This document shows, in pieces, positions 17,843-26,688 of a stretch of DNA of 64,000 nucleotides. Where the stretch lies: assembly GCF_018380615.1 (NCBI RefSeq), contig NZ_JAGYVZ010000010.1, forward strand, positions 1-64,000, given 5' to 3'. Numbering within the stretch: the stretch's first letter is position 1; each line of letters opens with the position of its first letter. Under the pieces are notes generated by a model. That model saw nothing but the letters and a program-made list of their open reading frames with translations. It was not told the origin of the DNA and searched no databases. This DNA comes from Flavobacterium psychroterrae (lineage in GTDB: Bacteria > Bacteroidota > Bacteroidia > Flavobacteriales > Flavobacteriaceae). The position numbers and the translations under genes were made by a program.

Positions 17843-17909
17843 CTTAAATCGAAAAGAATGTTTTTTGAAGGGAAAACATAATCAAACACCTAATAAATAG
17901 CCTGAGCTC

Positions 17910-18959
17910 ATGAATAAAAAAGCAGAAAATATAATTGTTGGAATTTCAATAGGAGATTTAAACGGTATTGGAAGCGAAGTTATACTCAAAACATTCGAAG
18001 ATTCACGCATGTTAGAAATGTGTACGCCGGTTATTTTTGCAAATGCAAAAGTTCTTTCTTTTGTTAAAAAAAGCTTTACATCAACAGTTCAGTTTCATGG
18101 AATTGATAAATTAGATCAAATCGTAACCGGAAAAGTAAATGTATTGAATCTTTGGAAAGAAGGAGTTGATATCAATTTAGGGACAAATAATGAGAAAATA
18201 GGCGAGTATGCCATTAAATCATTTGTTGCCGCTACAAAAGCTTTAAAAGAGGATTTGATTGACGTTTTAGTCACGGCTCCAATAAATAAATACAATATTC
18301 AGTCAGAGGATTTTAAATTTCCGGGACATACAGATTATCTGGATCAGGAATTAGAAGGAAATGCATTGATGATGATGGTGCAGGATAATTTAAGAGTTGG
18401 TTTATTGACAGATCATGTTCCGTTAAGCGAAGTTTCTGCAAATTTAACCGAAGAGTTAATTACCAGAAAAATCGAAACCATCAGAAAATCTTTAATTCAG
18501 GATTTTAGCATTGTACGACCAAAAATTGCAGTTTTAGGATTAAATCCACATGCAGGTGATGGCGGCGTTATTGGTAAAGAAGACGATCTTGTTTTAAGAC
18601 CCGCTTTGAGAAAAATATTTGATGCCGGAACTATGGTTTTTGGACCGTTTCCTGCCGATGGATTTTTTGGAAGCGGTCAATATGAAAAATATGATGCCAT
18701 TGTAGCAACATATCACGATCAGGGATTAATTCCTTTTAAAACATTATCTTTTGGAAAAGGAGTAAATTATACAGCAGGTTTAAATAAAATAAGAACATCG
18801 CCGGATCACGGTACAGCCTATGATATTGCTGGAAAAGATATGGCAGATTACAATTCATTTAAAGAGGCGGTTTATCTTGCAATAGATATTTTTAATGCAA
18901 GAAATCAGCATGAGGAGATTACTCAAAAACCTCTTAAAATAAAAGAAAAACAGTTATAA
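17910..18959 (+). CDS. pdxA: 4-hydroxythreonine-4-phosphate dehydrogenase
   Basis: Oxidises 4-phosphohydroxy-L-threonine in the DXP-dependent route to pyridoxal phosphate; the product is used by PdxJ. The 349 residues show the family's landmarks: ISIGDLNGIGSEV at the N-terminus, FPGHTDYL with the first metal-binding histidine (about 148-155), GLNPHAGDGGVIGKED (about 211-226), HDQGLIPFKTL (about 270-280) and RTSPDHGTAYDIAGK. The start at 17910 gives a normal N-terminus (MNKKAENIIVGISIGD). It precedes yceD-rpmF-fabH as in many Flavobacterium genomes. Confidence 0.95.
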   Translation: MNKKAENIIVGISIGDLNGIGSEVILKTFEDSRMLEMCTPVIFANAKVLSFVKKSFTSTVQFHGIDKLDQIVTGKVNVLNLWKEGVDINLGTNNEKIGEYAIKSFVAATKALKEDLIDVLVTAPINKYNIQSEDFKFPGHTDYLDQELEGNALMMMVQDNLRVGLLTDHVPLSEVSANLTEELITRKIETIRKSLIQDFSIVRPKIAVLGLNPHAGDGGVIGKEDDLVLRPALRKIFDAGTMVFGPFPADGFFGSGQYEKYDAIVATYHDQGLIPFKTLSFGKGVNYTAGLNKIRTSPDHGTAYDIAGKDMADYNSFKEAVYLAIDIFNARNQHEEITQKPLKIKEKQL

Positions 18960-19002
18960 ACAAAAAAAGGTGAATAAGATTATTAGTTTTATAATAATTT
19001 TA

Positions 19003-19010
19003 TATCTTTG
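19003..19010 (+). promoter_or_regulatory. Candidate -7 box for yceD-rpmF
   Basis: TATCTTTG, about 56 bases before the yceD start, matches TAnnTTTG, with a T-rich stretch at the -33 region. Confidence 0.5.
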
Positions 19011-19065
19011 CACCCCAATTCAGGTATCTGATTTTTAGATAAGAGTTGACAAAATTGATGTTGAG

Positions 19066-19608
19066 ATGAGCAAATCAAAAGAATTTTTAATTCCTTTCAT
19101 GGGATTAAAACTGGGAAAACACCATTTTGAGTATCAAATAAGTAACGCGTTCTTTGAGAACTTTGATTACGAAGAATTTCAAAGTTCTGATATCAAAGTA
19201 GGTTTAGTATTAGATAAGAAAAGCAACATGTTAGAGTTGGAATTCAAACACAAAGGAACTGTAAATGTGCCTTGTGATCTGACAGGCGAAGATTTTGATC
19301 TTCCTATAAAAGGGAAAATGAAATTAATTGTTCGGTTTGGAGATGAATTCAATAATGATAACGAAGAGTTGTTGATCCTGCCGCACGGAGAGCATGAACT
19401 GGATGTAGTACAATACATTTATGAAATGATTGCGCTTTCGGTACCGCTAAAACGAGTTCATCCAGGAGTAAAAGACGGAAGTTTGCAAACAGAAGCCTTG
19501 AAAAAACTAAATGAGCTAACAGTCAAAGAAGTTAAAGAAGAGAGTAAAAAAGAAGAAGATATTGACCCGCGCTGGGACAAATTAAAAAAACTATTAACGG
19601 ATAAATAA
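19066..19608 (+). CDS. yceD: YceD/DUF177 family protein
   Basis: A 180-residue member of the DUF177 family (YceD), which in bacteria and plastids is tied to 23S rRNA processing or accumulation and is typically encoded just before rpmF. The family core is visible: LDKKSNMLELEFKHKGTV, CDLTGEDFDLPI and LLILPHGEHELDV. The single cysteine at CDLT stands where related proteins have a cysteine pair. It ends in a charged tail. The ATG at 19066 and the 9-base gap to rpmF show an operon. Confidence 0.85.
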   Translation: MSKSKEFLIPFMGLKLGKHHFEYQISNAFFENFDYEEFQSSDIKVGLVLDKKSNMLELEFKHKGTVNVPCDLTGEDFDLPIKGKMKLIVRFGDEFNNDNEELLILPHGEHELDVVQYIYEMIALSVPLKRVHPGVKDGSLQTEALKKLNELTVKEVKEESKKEEDIDPRWDKLKKLLTDK

Positions 19609-19617
19609 TATAGTAAA

Positions 19618-19812
19618 ATGGCACATCCTAAGAGAAAAATCTCGAAAACAAGAAGAGATAAGAGAAGAACACATTATAAAGCTACTGTAGCTCAAATCGC
19701 TACATGTCCTATTACTGGAGAAGCACATTTATACCACAGAGCTTACTGGCATGAAGGTAAAATGTATTACAGAGGGCAAGTTGTTATCGATAAATCTGTA
19801 GCGGTTGCTTAA
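19618..19812 (+). CDS. rpmF: 50S ribosomal protein L32
   Basis: A 64-residue ribosomal protein, highly basic at the N-terminus ([20 protein letters not shown]) with a single [15 protein letters not shown] segment, typical of the Bacteroidota L32. It binds the large subunit near the 23S rRNA. Usual length. It is in operon with yceD and is followed by a strong terminator, so fabH has its own promoter. Confidence 0.96.
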   Translation: MAHPKRKISKTRRDKRRTHYKATVAQIATCPITGEAHLYHRAYWHEGKMYYRGQVVIDKSVAVA

Positions 19813-19835
19813 TACGTTTTTGTAAATGATACTAG

Positions 19836-19864
19836 AACTCTCACATAGTGAGAGTTTTTTTTGT
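19836..19864 (+). terminator. Terminator after rpmF
   Basis: Perfect AACTCTCAC / GTGAGAGTT stem with a three-base loop and a T-run. Confidence 0.9.
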
Positions 19865-19985
19865 TGGTTATAATTTTCTGTTTTTAAGAAAATGCGTACA
19901 AATTCATTTCGTTTTTTTTTGTAATTTTCAAGTCTTTTAAAAATTTTTCAGATACGGTGTATTTGAAACGAAATAATAGAATATA

Positions 19986-20984
19986 ATGAATACAATCACA
20001 GCCGCAATTACCGCTGTTGGAGCTTATGTTCCTGACTTTGTACTTTCGAACAAAGTTTTAGAAACTATGGTAGATACCAATGACGAATGGATTACTACTC
20101 GTACTGGAATTAAGGAAAGAAGAATCCTTAAAGATGCTGAAAAAGGAACCTCGTTTCTTGCAATACAAGCAGCAAAGGATTTGATTGCGAAAGCAAATAT
20201 TGATCCGTTAGAGATTGATATGGTTATAATGGCAACAGCTACAGCAGATATGCCCGTAGCCTCTACAGGAGTTTATGTTGCAACAGAAATTGGAGCTATA
20301 AACGCATTTGCATATGATTTGCAAGCTGCATGTTCAAGTTTCTTATACGGAATGTCGACTGCTGCTGCTTACATACAGTCAGGTCGATACAAAAAAGTAT
20401 TATTAATTGGGGCAGATAAAATGTCATCAATTGTAGATTATACAGACAGAGCAACTTGTATTATTTTTGGAGATGGAGCGGGAGCCGTTCTGTTTGAACC
20501 AAATTATGAAGGCTTAGGCTTACAAGATGAATACTTACGAAGCGATGGTGTAGGACGTGATTTTCTTAAAATTCCTGCCGGAGGTTCTCTAATCCCAACT
20601 ACAGAAGAGACCGTAAAAAATAGACAACACAATATTATTCAGGACGGAAAAACCGTTTTTAAATATGCTGTAACGAACATGGCTGATGCAAGCGAATTGA
20701 TTTTGAAAAGAAACAATTTGACTAATGAAGATGTTAGTTGGTTAGTACCACATCAAGCAAACAAACGTATTATTGATGCTACGGCAAGCAGAATGAATCT
20801 TGAAGATTCGAAAGTATTAATGAATATTGAAAAATATGGTAATACGACTTCAGCTACATTGCCTTTAGTATTAAACGATTTTGAACATATGTTTAAAAAA
20901 GGAGATAATATTATTTTTGCCGCTTTTGGTGGTGGATTCACTTGGGGATCTATTTACCTAAAATGGGCTTACGATAAGAAATAA
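19986..20984 (+). CDS. fabH: Beta-ketoacyl-ACP synthase III
   Basis: Starts fatty acid chains by condensing acetyl-CoA (or a branched acyl-CoA) with malonyl-ACP. The catalytic triad is visible: C116 in DLQAACSSFLYG, H in LVPHQANKR (about 254) and N in KYGNTTSAT (about 284). GGGFTWGSIYLKW is the usual C-terminus. The 332 residues match the family. It is followed 23 bases later by accB, giving an initiation block for lipid synthesis. Flavobacteria use this enzyme to start iso-branched fatty acids; I infer this only from the group. Confidence 0.96.
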   Translation: MNTITAAITAVGAYVPDFVLSNKVLETMVDTNDEWITTRTGIKERRILKDAEKGTSFLAIQAAKDLIAKANIDPLEIDMVIMATATADMPVASTGVYVATEIGAINAFAYDLQAACSSFLYGMSTAAAYIQSGRYKKVLLIGADKMSSIVDYTDRATCIIFGDGAGAVLFEPNYEGLGLQDEYLRSDGVGRDFLKIPAGGSLIPTTEETVKNRQHNIIQDGKTVFKYAVTNMADASELILKRNNLTNEDVSWLVPHQANKRIIDATASRMNLEDSKVLMNIEKYGNTTSATLPLVLNDFEHMFKKGDNIIFAAFGGGFTWGSIYLKWAYDKK

Positions 20985-21007
20985 ATTAAAACTAAAAACA
21001 AATCATT

Positions 21008-21490
21008 ATGGATTTAAAAGAAATTCAAAACCTAATCAAATTTGTAGCAAATTCGGGAGTTGCAGAAGTAAAGTTAGAAATGGATGATGTAAAAATCACT
21101 ATCAGAACAACTTTAGAAGGAAATGCTGAAACTACTTATGTACAACAATTGCCTGCTCAGGCTGCATTGCAACAAGCAGTTGCTCCTCAACAAGCTCCAG
21201 CAGTTGTAAACGTAACCAGCGAGGCATCTGTTCCGGCAGAAGATTCTAAATACATTACTATTAAATCTCCAATTATTGGAACTTTTTACAGAAAACCATC
21301 ACCGGACAAAGCAGTTTTTACTGAAGTAGGAAGTACTATTTCTAAAGGTGATGTTCTTTGTGTAATTGAAGCAATGAAATTATTTAACGAAATCGAATCA
21401 GAAATTTCAGGTAAAATTGTAAAAATTCTTGTTGACGATATGTCTCCTGTAGAATTTGACCAACCTTTATTCTTAGTTGATCCATCTTAA
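21008..21490 (+). CDS. accB: Biotin carboxyl carrier protein of acetyl-CoA carboxylase
   Basis: Carries the biotin that is carboxylated by AccC and passes CO2 to acetyl-CoA to make malonyl-CoA. The biotinyl lysine is K124 in VIEAMKLFNEIE. The N-terminal helix (MDLKEIQNLIKFVANSG) and the alanine/proline/glutamine-rich linker (about 48-75) are typical. 160 residues. It is 99 bases from accC, within the same unit as fabH. Confidence 0.96.
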   Translation: MDLKEIQNLIKFVANSGVAEVKLEMDDVKITIRTTLEGNAETTYVQQLPAQAALQQAVAPQQAPAVVNVTSEASVPAEDSKYITIKSPIIGTFYRKPSPDKAVFTEVGSTISKGDVLCVIEAMKLFNEIESEISGKIVKILVDDMSPVEFDQPLFLVDPS

Positions 21491-21589
21491 TTTTAGATCG
21501 TTAGATTTTAGATTTTTAGACTTTTTCGAAAGTGCTTAAAATCTATTTATCCAATTATCTAATTTATCTAATTATCTAATTTTAAAAAG

Positions 21590-22939
21590 ATGTTTAAAAA
21601 AATATTAATTGCGAATAGAGGAGAAATTGCACTTCGTGTAATTCGTACATGTAAAGAAATGGGAATCAAAACTGTAGCAGTTTACTCTACAGCCGATGCA
21701 GAAAGTCTACATGTTAAGTTTGCTGACGAAGCGGTTTGTATTGGTCCTCCTCCAAGTAACTTATCGTATTTGAAAATGTCAAATATTATTGCTGCTGCAG
21801 AAATTACAAATGCAGATGCAATTCATCCGGGTTATGGTTTCCTTTCTGAGAATGCTAAATTCTCAAAAATTTGTCAGGAACACGGAATCAAATTTATTGG
21901 TGCCGCTCCGGAAATGATTGATAAAATGGGAGATAAAGCTTCTGCAAAAGCTACAATGAAAGCAGCAGGAGTTCCATGTGTTCCAGGTTCTGACGGTTTA
22001 TTAGAATCTTTTGAACAAACACAACAATTAGCAAAAGAATTTGGCTACCCGGTAATGCTTAAGGCAACTGCTGGTGGTGGTGGAAAAGGAATGCGTGCCG
22101 TTTGGAAAGAAGAAGAATTATTGAAAGCTTGGGAAAGTGCACGTCAGGAAGCTGCTGCAGCATTTGGAAATGACGGAATGTACATGGAGAAACTTATTGA
22201 AGAACCACGTCATATCGAAATTCAGGTTGTTGGAGATTCATACGGAAAAGCATGTCACCTTTCTGAAAGAGATTGTTCTGTTCAGCGTCGTCACCAAAAG
22301 TTAACCGAAGAAACACCTTCACCTTTCATGACTGACGAATTACGTACTGCAATGGGAGAAGCTGCTGTAAAAGCGGCGGAATTCATTAAATACGAAGGCG
22401 CAGGAACTGTAGAATTTTTAGTGGACAAACACAGAAACTTCTATTTCATGGAAATGAATACACGTATTCAGGTTGAACACCCAATTACGGAACAAGTTAT
22501 TGATTACGATTTAATTCGTGAGCAAATTATGGTAGCAGCGGGAATTCCAATTTCGGGAAGAAACTATTTACCTGAATTACACGCAATCGAATGTCGTATT
22601 AATGCCGAAGATCCTTATAATGATTTCCGCCCTTCACCAGGAAAAATTACTACACTTCATATGCCGGGAGGTCACGGAGTTCGTTTAGATACTCACGTTT
22701 ATTCTGGTTATACAATTCCACCAAATTACGATTCAATGATTGCAAAGTTAATTACAACGGCACAATCTCGTGACGAAGCAATTAGCAAAATGCGAAGAGC
22801 TTTAGATGAATTTGTTATTGAAGGTGTAAAAACTACAATACCTTTCCATAGACAATTGATGGATGATCCAAGATACATTGCAGGAGATTATACAACTGCA
22901 TTTATGGATACATTTAAAATGAAACCTATAGAAGAATAA
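21590..22939 (+). CDS. accC: Biotin carboxylase subunit of acetyl-CoA carboxylase
   Basis: ATP-dependent carboxylation of biotin on AccB. Domains in order: biotin-carboxylase N-terminal ([21 protein letters not shown]), ATP-grasp with the GGGGKGMR loop (about 162-169) and [14 protein letters not shown] (about 288-301), and the C-terminal domain ([15 protein letters not shown]). 449 residues, usual length. Preceded by a short AT-rich stretch with repeated ATTATCTAATTT-like words, and followed by a strong terminator. Confidence 0.97.
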   Translation: MFKKILIANRGEIALRVIRTCKEMGIKTVAVYSTADAESLHVKFADEAVCIGPPPSNLSYLKMSNIIAAAEITNADAIHPGYGFLSENAKFSKICQEHGIKFIGAAPEMIDKMGDKASAKATMKAAGVPCVPGSDGLLESFEQTQQLAKEFGYPVMLKATAGGGGKGMRAVWKEEELLKAWESARQEAAAAFGNDGMYMEKLIEEPRHIEIQVVGDSYGKACHLSERDCSVQRRHQKLTEETPSPFMTDELRTAMGEAAVKAAEFIKYEGAGTVEFLVDKHRNFYFMEMNTRIQVEHPITEQVIDYDLIREQIMVAAGIPISGRNYLPELHAIECRINAEDPYNDFRPSPGKITTLHMPGGHGVRLDTHVYSGYTIPPNYDSMIAKLITTAQSRDEAISKMRRALDEFVIEGVKTTIPFHRQLMDDPRYIAGDYTTAFMDTFKMKPIEE

Positions 22940-22945
22940 TATAAA

Positions 22946-22974
22946 GGCTGTCAATTTTTTGACAGCTTTTTTGT
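22946..22974 (+). terminator. Terminator after accC
   Basis: GCTGTCAA / TTGACAGC stem followed by six T. Confidence 0.9.
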
Positions 22975-22993
22975 TTTATACCATAAAAGTAAG

Positions 22994-23022
22994 CCCGACA
23001 GTTTAAAAACTAGTCGGGTTTT
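22994..23022. terminator. Second hairpin behind accC
   Basis: CCCGAC-AGTTT / AAACT-GTCGGG with a one-base bulge, followed by TTTTC. It may back up the first terminator or mark a separate boundary. Confidence 0.55.
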
Positions 23023-23024
23023 CT

Positions 23025-23241
23025 TGTTTAAATTATCAGGTAAACACTATTTGTGTATACTTTTTACACAGTGTTTTAGAAAATTACACACTTTTTTAAA
23101 GTCTCAATTTTTGGCACAACATATATAAACCCTTTATTTATAAGGGATTTCATGGTTCAGAACGTAATGTTTGAGTTACGGCATAATAATTTCATTATCT
23201 AAAGCGTAAACAACTATATAAATAATTAAAATATACACATT
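23025..23241. promoter_or_regulatory. Upstream region of the PepSY-like gene array
   Basis: 217 bases without a gene. It contains TTGGCAC at 23111-23117, which resembles a sigma-54 -24 element but without GC at the -12 position, and a small CCCTT / AAGGG hairpin at about 23130-23146. It should hold the promoter of the array. Confidence 0.35.
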
Positions 23242-23538
23242 ATGAAAAATCTATTTTTATCAGCCGCAATTGTTTTAGGAAGTTTAACTTCATTCGCTTC
23301 AACTTCTCCAATTACAAATACAATCGTAAAAACGATTTCAATTGAAGATGAATACACAGAAATCAAATTAGAAGAATTACCAGCTCCAATTGCTGAGTCT
23401 TTGAAAAAAGCATATCCGGATGCTGTAATTATTAAAGCATACAAAAACGAAAAAGCAGAATACAAATTAGATGTTACCGTAGGGGACAAAGTAGGAAATC
23501 TTTTTGCTAATGCAGATGGAACCTGGATTAAAAAATAA
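23242..23538 (+). CDS. PepSY-like secreted protein, copy 1
   Basis: A 98-residue exported protein: signal peptide MKNLFLSAAIVLGSLTSFA, then a domain with paired alpha and beta elements, in the wording LPAPIAESLKKAYPDAVIIKAYKNEKAEYKLDVTVGDK...LFANADGTWIKK. This matches the PepSY-like/DUF2874 type of small Bacteroidota periplasmic or surface proteins, whose job is not known. It is nearly the same in its first 35 residues as copy 2, which shows a recent duplication or gene conversion. Confidence 0.82.
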   Translation: MKNLFLSAAIVLGSLTSFASTSPITNTIVKTISIEDEYTEIKLEELPAPIAESLKKAYPDAVIIKAYKNEKAEYKLDVTVGDKVGNLFANADGTWIKK

Positions 23539-23610
23539 TCAGGTAAATTAACGTGAAGATTCAAATTCACAATACTAAAATAAAATTAACAATATTAAAA
23601 TATACACATT

Positions 23611-23907
23611 ATGAAAAATTTATTTTTATCAGCCGCAATCGTTTTGGGAGGTTTAACATCATTTGCTTCAACTTCTCCAATTACAAATACAATCGTAAAA
23701 ACAATTTCAATTCAGGACGAATACACTGAAATTAAAGTTGTAGAAGTGCCAGTTGCAATAACAGATGCTCTTAAAAAAGCGTATCCGGATGCAGTTTTGA
23801 CAAAAGCATACAAAAATGCTAAATCAGAATATAAACTAGATGTTACAGCAGGTGACAAAGTAGGTTCTCTTTATGCTAATGCAGATGGAACCTGGATTAA
23901 AAAATAA
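23611..23907 (+). CDS. PepSY-like secreted protein, copy 2
   Basis: A 98-residue paralogue of copy 1 with the same signal peptide and DEYTEIKVVEVPVAITDALKK, followed by AYPDAVLTKAYKNAKSEYKLDV and the ending ADGTWIKK. The repeat of the 5' untranslated sequence (AAAATATACACATTATG before both starts) shows that the duplication included the leader. Confidence 0.82.
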   Translation: MKNLFLSAAIVLGGLTSFASTSPITNTIVKTISIQDEYTEIKVVEVPVAITDALKKAYPDAVLTKAYKNAKSEYKLDVTAGDKVGSLYANADGTWIKK

Positions 23908-23935
23908 TTAAAAGCAACCGTAAAAAACTATCACT

Positions 23936-24226
23936 ATGAAAAAGTTAATCTTATCGGCAGCGATCCTGTTAGGAGGGTTGTCAATGCAAGCGAAAAATGT
24001 GGACGTGACAAGTTCAATGGTTCAAACAGTAAATGTTCAGGACGATTATAAAGAAGTTGATGCTGTTCCGGCAGCTATCAAAACATCATTAGATAATGCG
24101 TATCCAGGTGTTAAATTGGATAAAGCATATGTAAACTCTAAAAAAGAATACAAAATAGAAGTAACCGTAAGAGGTGAAAAGTCTGTGGTCTATACAGATG
24201 TTTCCGGTAACATAATTAAAAAATAA
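23936..24226 (+). CDS. PepSY-like secreted protein, copy 3
   Basis: A 96-residue paralogue: signal peptide MKKLILSAAILLGGLSMQA, then VQDDYKEVDAVPAAIKTS, LDNAYPGVKLDKAYVNSKKE, and ending SGNIIKK. It has lost the two residues before VDAVP that other copies carry. It likely folds and localises as the other copies do. Confidence 0.82.
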   Translation: MKKLILSAAILLGGLSMQAKNVDVTSSMVQTVNVQDDYKEVDAVPAAIKTSLDNAYPGVKLDKAYVNSKKEYKIEVTVRGEKSVVYTDVSGNIIKK

Positions 24227-24253
24227 TTAAGTAACCCATAAAAAACTATTATT

Positions 24254-24550
24254 ATGAAAAAGTTAATCTTGTCAGCAGCAATCATTCTGGGAGGTTTATC
24301 AGTTCAGGCTGGTAATCCTCAAATAAAAACTTCAGTGACTCAGTCAGTGAATGTTCAGGATGAATTTACTGAGATTGGTGCAGATGCTGTTCCAGCAGCT
24401 GTGAAATCAACTATCGAAAAATCTTTTCCAAACACAAAGCTTGAAAAAGCGTATAAAAACGAAAAGAATGAGTACAAGTTAGAGATCTCAAGTGGCGACA
24501 AAAAGTATACTGTATATGCAGATGCTTCAGGAAACATTATAAAAAAATAA
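24254..24550 (+). CDS. PepSY-like secreted protein, copy 4
   Basis: A 98-residue paralogue: MKKLILSAAIILGGLSVQA signal, VQDEFTEIGADAVPAAVKST, IEKSFPNTKLEKAYKNEKNE, YKLEISSGDKK and ending ASGNIIKK. Closest to copies 3 and 6. Confidence 0.82.
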   Translation: MKKLILSAAIILGGLSVQAGNPQIKTSVTQSVNVQDEFTEIGADAVPAAVKSTIEKSFPNTKLEKAYKNEKNEYKLEISSGDKKYTVYADASGNIIKK

Positions 24551-24595
24551 TTCCCTAATTTTATCAGCTAATACTAAATTAAAAAATCAAACATT

Positions 24596-24901
24596 ATGAA
24601 AAAATTAATTTTATCAGCTGCAATTATTTTAGGAGGGTTATTTATGAATGCGGAAGCAGCAATATCTAAAAAGTCAGTTTTGAACATTGTAGAATTTCAA
24701 GACAACTATAAAGAGATTAAATTGGAGGCTCTTCCTTTAGAAGTAAAGGCTACTTTAGAGAAATCTTTTCCCGGTTCTAAGCTTGTTAAGGCTTATGTAA
24801 ACCCAAAAAAGCAATATAAATTAGAACTTAATTCAGGCGAAAGCCAGGAGAAACATTTTGTTTTTACAGATGACAAAGGAGTCATCGCCCCGAAATATTA
24901 A
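24596..24901 (+). CDS. PepSY-like secreted protein, copy 5
   Basis: A 101-residue paralogue: MKKLILSAAIILGGLFMNAEA signal, FQDNYKEIKLEALPLEVKAT, LEKSFPGSKLVKAYVNPKKQ, YKLELNSGESQEKHFVF. Its end (DDKGVIAPKY) departs from the G-x-W/I-I/L-K-K ending of the others, so it is the most diverged copy. Confidence 0.8.
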   Translation: MKKLILSAAIILGGLFMNAEAAISKKSVLNIVEFQDNYKEIKLEALPLEVKATLEKSFPGSKLVKAYVNPKKQYKLELNSGESQEKHFVFTDDKGVIAPKY

Positions 24902-24912
24902 AAATTAGTATT

Positions 24913-25209
24913 ATGAAAAAGTTGATCTTATCAGTAGCAATTATTTTAGGAAGTTTATCAATTTATGCAAATACAGCTACTATTCAGGAGCAAGCTAAAG
25001 TTACCGTGTCTGTTCAGACAGAGTATACAGAAGTAAGCGCTGATGCTGTACCGCCTGCAATAAAAACCGCTTTACAAACTGCTTATCCTGGTGCAAAACT
25101 AGTAAAAGCATTTGTTAATGAAAAAAAAGAGTATAAACTCGAAATATCAGTTGGTGACCAGAAGGCTACTGTTTTTTCAGATGTCAATGGTAACTGGTTG
25201 AAGATATAA
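24913..25209 (+). CDS. PepSY-like secreted protein, copy 6
   Basis: A 98-residue paralogue: MKKLILSVAIILGSLSIYA signal, VQTEYTEVSADAVPPAIKTA, LQTAYPGAKLVKAFVNEKKE, YKLEISVGDQKATVFSDVNG. It begins 11 bases after copy 5, so at least these two are one transcript. Its end is close to a hairpin at 25238-25273 that precedes the response-regulator gene. Confidence 0.82.
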   Translation: MKKLILSVAIILGSLSIYANTATIQEQAKVTVSVQTEYTEVSADAVPPAIKTALQTAYPGAKLVKAFVNEKKEYKLEISVGDQKATVFSDVNGNWLKI

Positions 25210-25235
25210 ATTAGGTGAATTTAGATTTATGTTTT

Positions 25236-25273
25236 TGGTAAAAAAGAGATTGCGATACGCAATCTCTTTTTTT
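25236..25273 (+). terminator. Terminator of the PepSY-like array
   Basis: AAAAAAGAGATTGCG / CGCAATCTCTTTTTTTT with a short loop (ATA) and a T-run. Confidence 0.85.
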
Positions 25274-25338
25274 TTGCATAATTTTATGAAAAGACAATTT
25301 TATTAGTATTATTTTAGCAAAAAAGACCCTAAAAACAA

Positions 25339-26688
25339 ATGCCAAAGATATTACTGATAGAAGATGACATCTCGTTTTGCAAATTACTAGAGAAATTTCT
25401 AGTAAAAAAAGCATACGAAGTAACCATTGCTTTCTCTGCTGCAGAAGCAAGAGTTGCAATCAAAAAAGAATCGTTCGATTTGATTTTGACAGATCTTCGT
25501 TTGCCTGATTCTGACGGTATTGGACTAATGTCTGAATTTAAAGCTTCTTATCCTGATATTCCTGTAATACTTATGACAGGATACTCAGATGTAAATACTG
25601 CCGTTAAAGCAATTAAAAACGGCGCTGCAGATTATATCTCGAAACCTTTCAATCCTGATGAGGTTTTATTGGTAATTACAAATGCTTTAAAAACTTCGGA
25701 AACAGAAGAAGAAATTCCTGTAAAGGAAAAGAAAGCTGTCAAGAAGTCAACTTCAAGTACTGAAAATGAATTTGTAAAAGGAATTTCTGTTGCTTCAAAA
25801 AAATTATTAGATCACATTCATTTGGTAAGTCCAACAGATATGTCGGTTTTGATAATTGGAGAAAGCGGAACCGGAAAAGAAATTATTGCAAAAAGCATCC
25901 ATCAGCAAAGTTTAAGAAAAAACAACAATTTTATTGCAGTCGATTGTGGTGCTATTCCAAAAGAACTGGCGGCAAGTGAATTCTTCGGACATTTAAAAGG
26001 ATCTTTCACAGGCGCTATTAACGACAAAATGGGTTATTTCGAAGCGGCTAATGGAGGAACTTTATTTTTAGATGAAATAGGGAATCTATCTTATGAAAAT
26101 CAAATACAACTCTTAAGAGCACTTCAGGAGCGTAAAATCAAACCTGTTGGAAGCAACAAAGAAATTAACGTCGATATCAGAATCATTACAGCTACAAACG
26201 AAGATTTACGTGAAGCAGTAAAAAACGGTGATTTTAGAGAAGATTTATACCATAGAATCAATGAATTCTCCATTCAGTCACCATCATTAAAAGACAGAGA
26301 CGAAGATTTAATGGTTTTTGCAGATTATTTTCTGGAAAAAGCCAATCAGCAATTGAACAAAGACATCATTGGGTTTTCACCCGAAGTTGTTACGATTTTT
26401 CAAAACTATAACTGGCCGGGAAATTTGCGTGAGTTACAAAATTGCGTTAAGCGTGCAACACTTTTAACCCAGGGTGATTTTATAAAAAGCGATGTTTTGC
26501 CTGCTGAATTTTTTCAGATACAAAAACAACAAGCCAGTAATGGGAATTTCTCATTATCTGAAAACGAAAAAGAAGCTATTATTCATGCCTTATCAAAAGC
26601 ACAGAATAATAAATCTGAAGCAGCAAAATTGCTTAAAATTACCAGAAAAACGCTTTACAATAAATTGAAACAATATAATATAGATTAG
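25339..26688 (+). CDS. Sigma-54-type response regulator (NtrC/ZraR-like)
   Basis: A 449-residue three-domain activator. Receiver domain 1-120 with phospho-acceptor D52 in LTDLRLPDSDG and the K in SKPF; AAA+ domain about 148-375 with Walker A GESGTGKE (about 173-180), GSFTGA at the sigma-54 contact loop (the family's GAFTGA with A to S), and FLDEIG as Walker B; Fis-type helix-turn-helix at the end (NKSEAAKLLKITRKTLYNKL). It likely drives sigma-54 promoters upon phosphorylation. Its end overlaps that of the convergent hybrid kinase by four bases; the pair is probably one signalling system and may control the PepSY-like array upstream. Confidence 0.92.
   Translation: MPKILLIEDDISFCKLLEKFLVKKAYEVTIAFSAAEARVAIKKESFDLILTDLRLPDSDGIGLMSEFKASYPDIPVILMTGYSDVNTAVKAIKNGAADYISKPFNPDEVLLVITNALKTSETEEEIPVKEKKAVKKSTSSTENEFVKGISVASKKLLDHIHLVSPTDMSVLIIGESGTGKEIIAKSIHQQSLRKNNNFIAVDCGAIPKELAASEFFGHLKGSFTGAINDKMGYFEAANGGTLFLDEIGNLSYENQIQLLRALQERKIKPVGSNKEINVDIRIITATNEDLREAVKNGDFREDLYHRINEFSIQSPSLKDRDEDLMVFADYFLEKANQQLNKDIIGFSPEVVTIFQNYNWPGNLRELQNCVKRATLLTQGDFIKSDVLPAEFFQIQKQQASNGNFSLSENEKEAIIHALSKAQNNKSEAAKLLKITRKTLYNKLKQYNID

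Noticed and set aside
23111..23130. Sigma-54 promoter before the PepSY-like array
   Set aside because: TTGGCAC fits the -24 element, but at the -12 position there is AT and not GC, so the match is incomplete; kept only as a remark.
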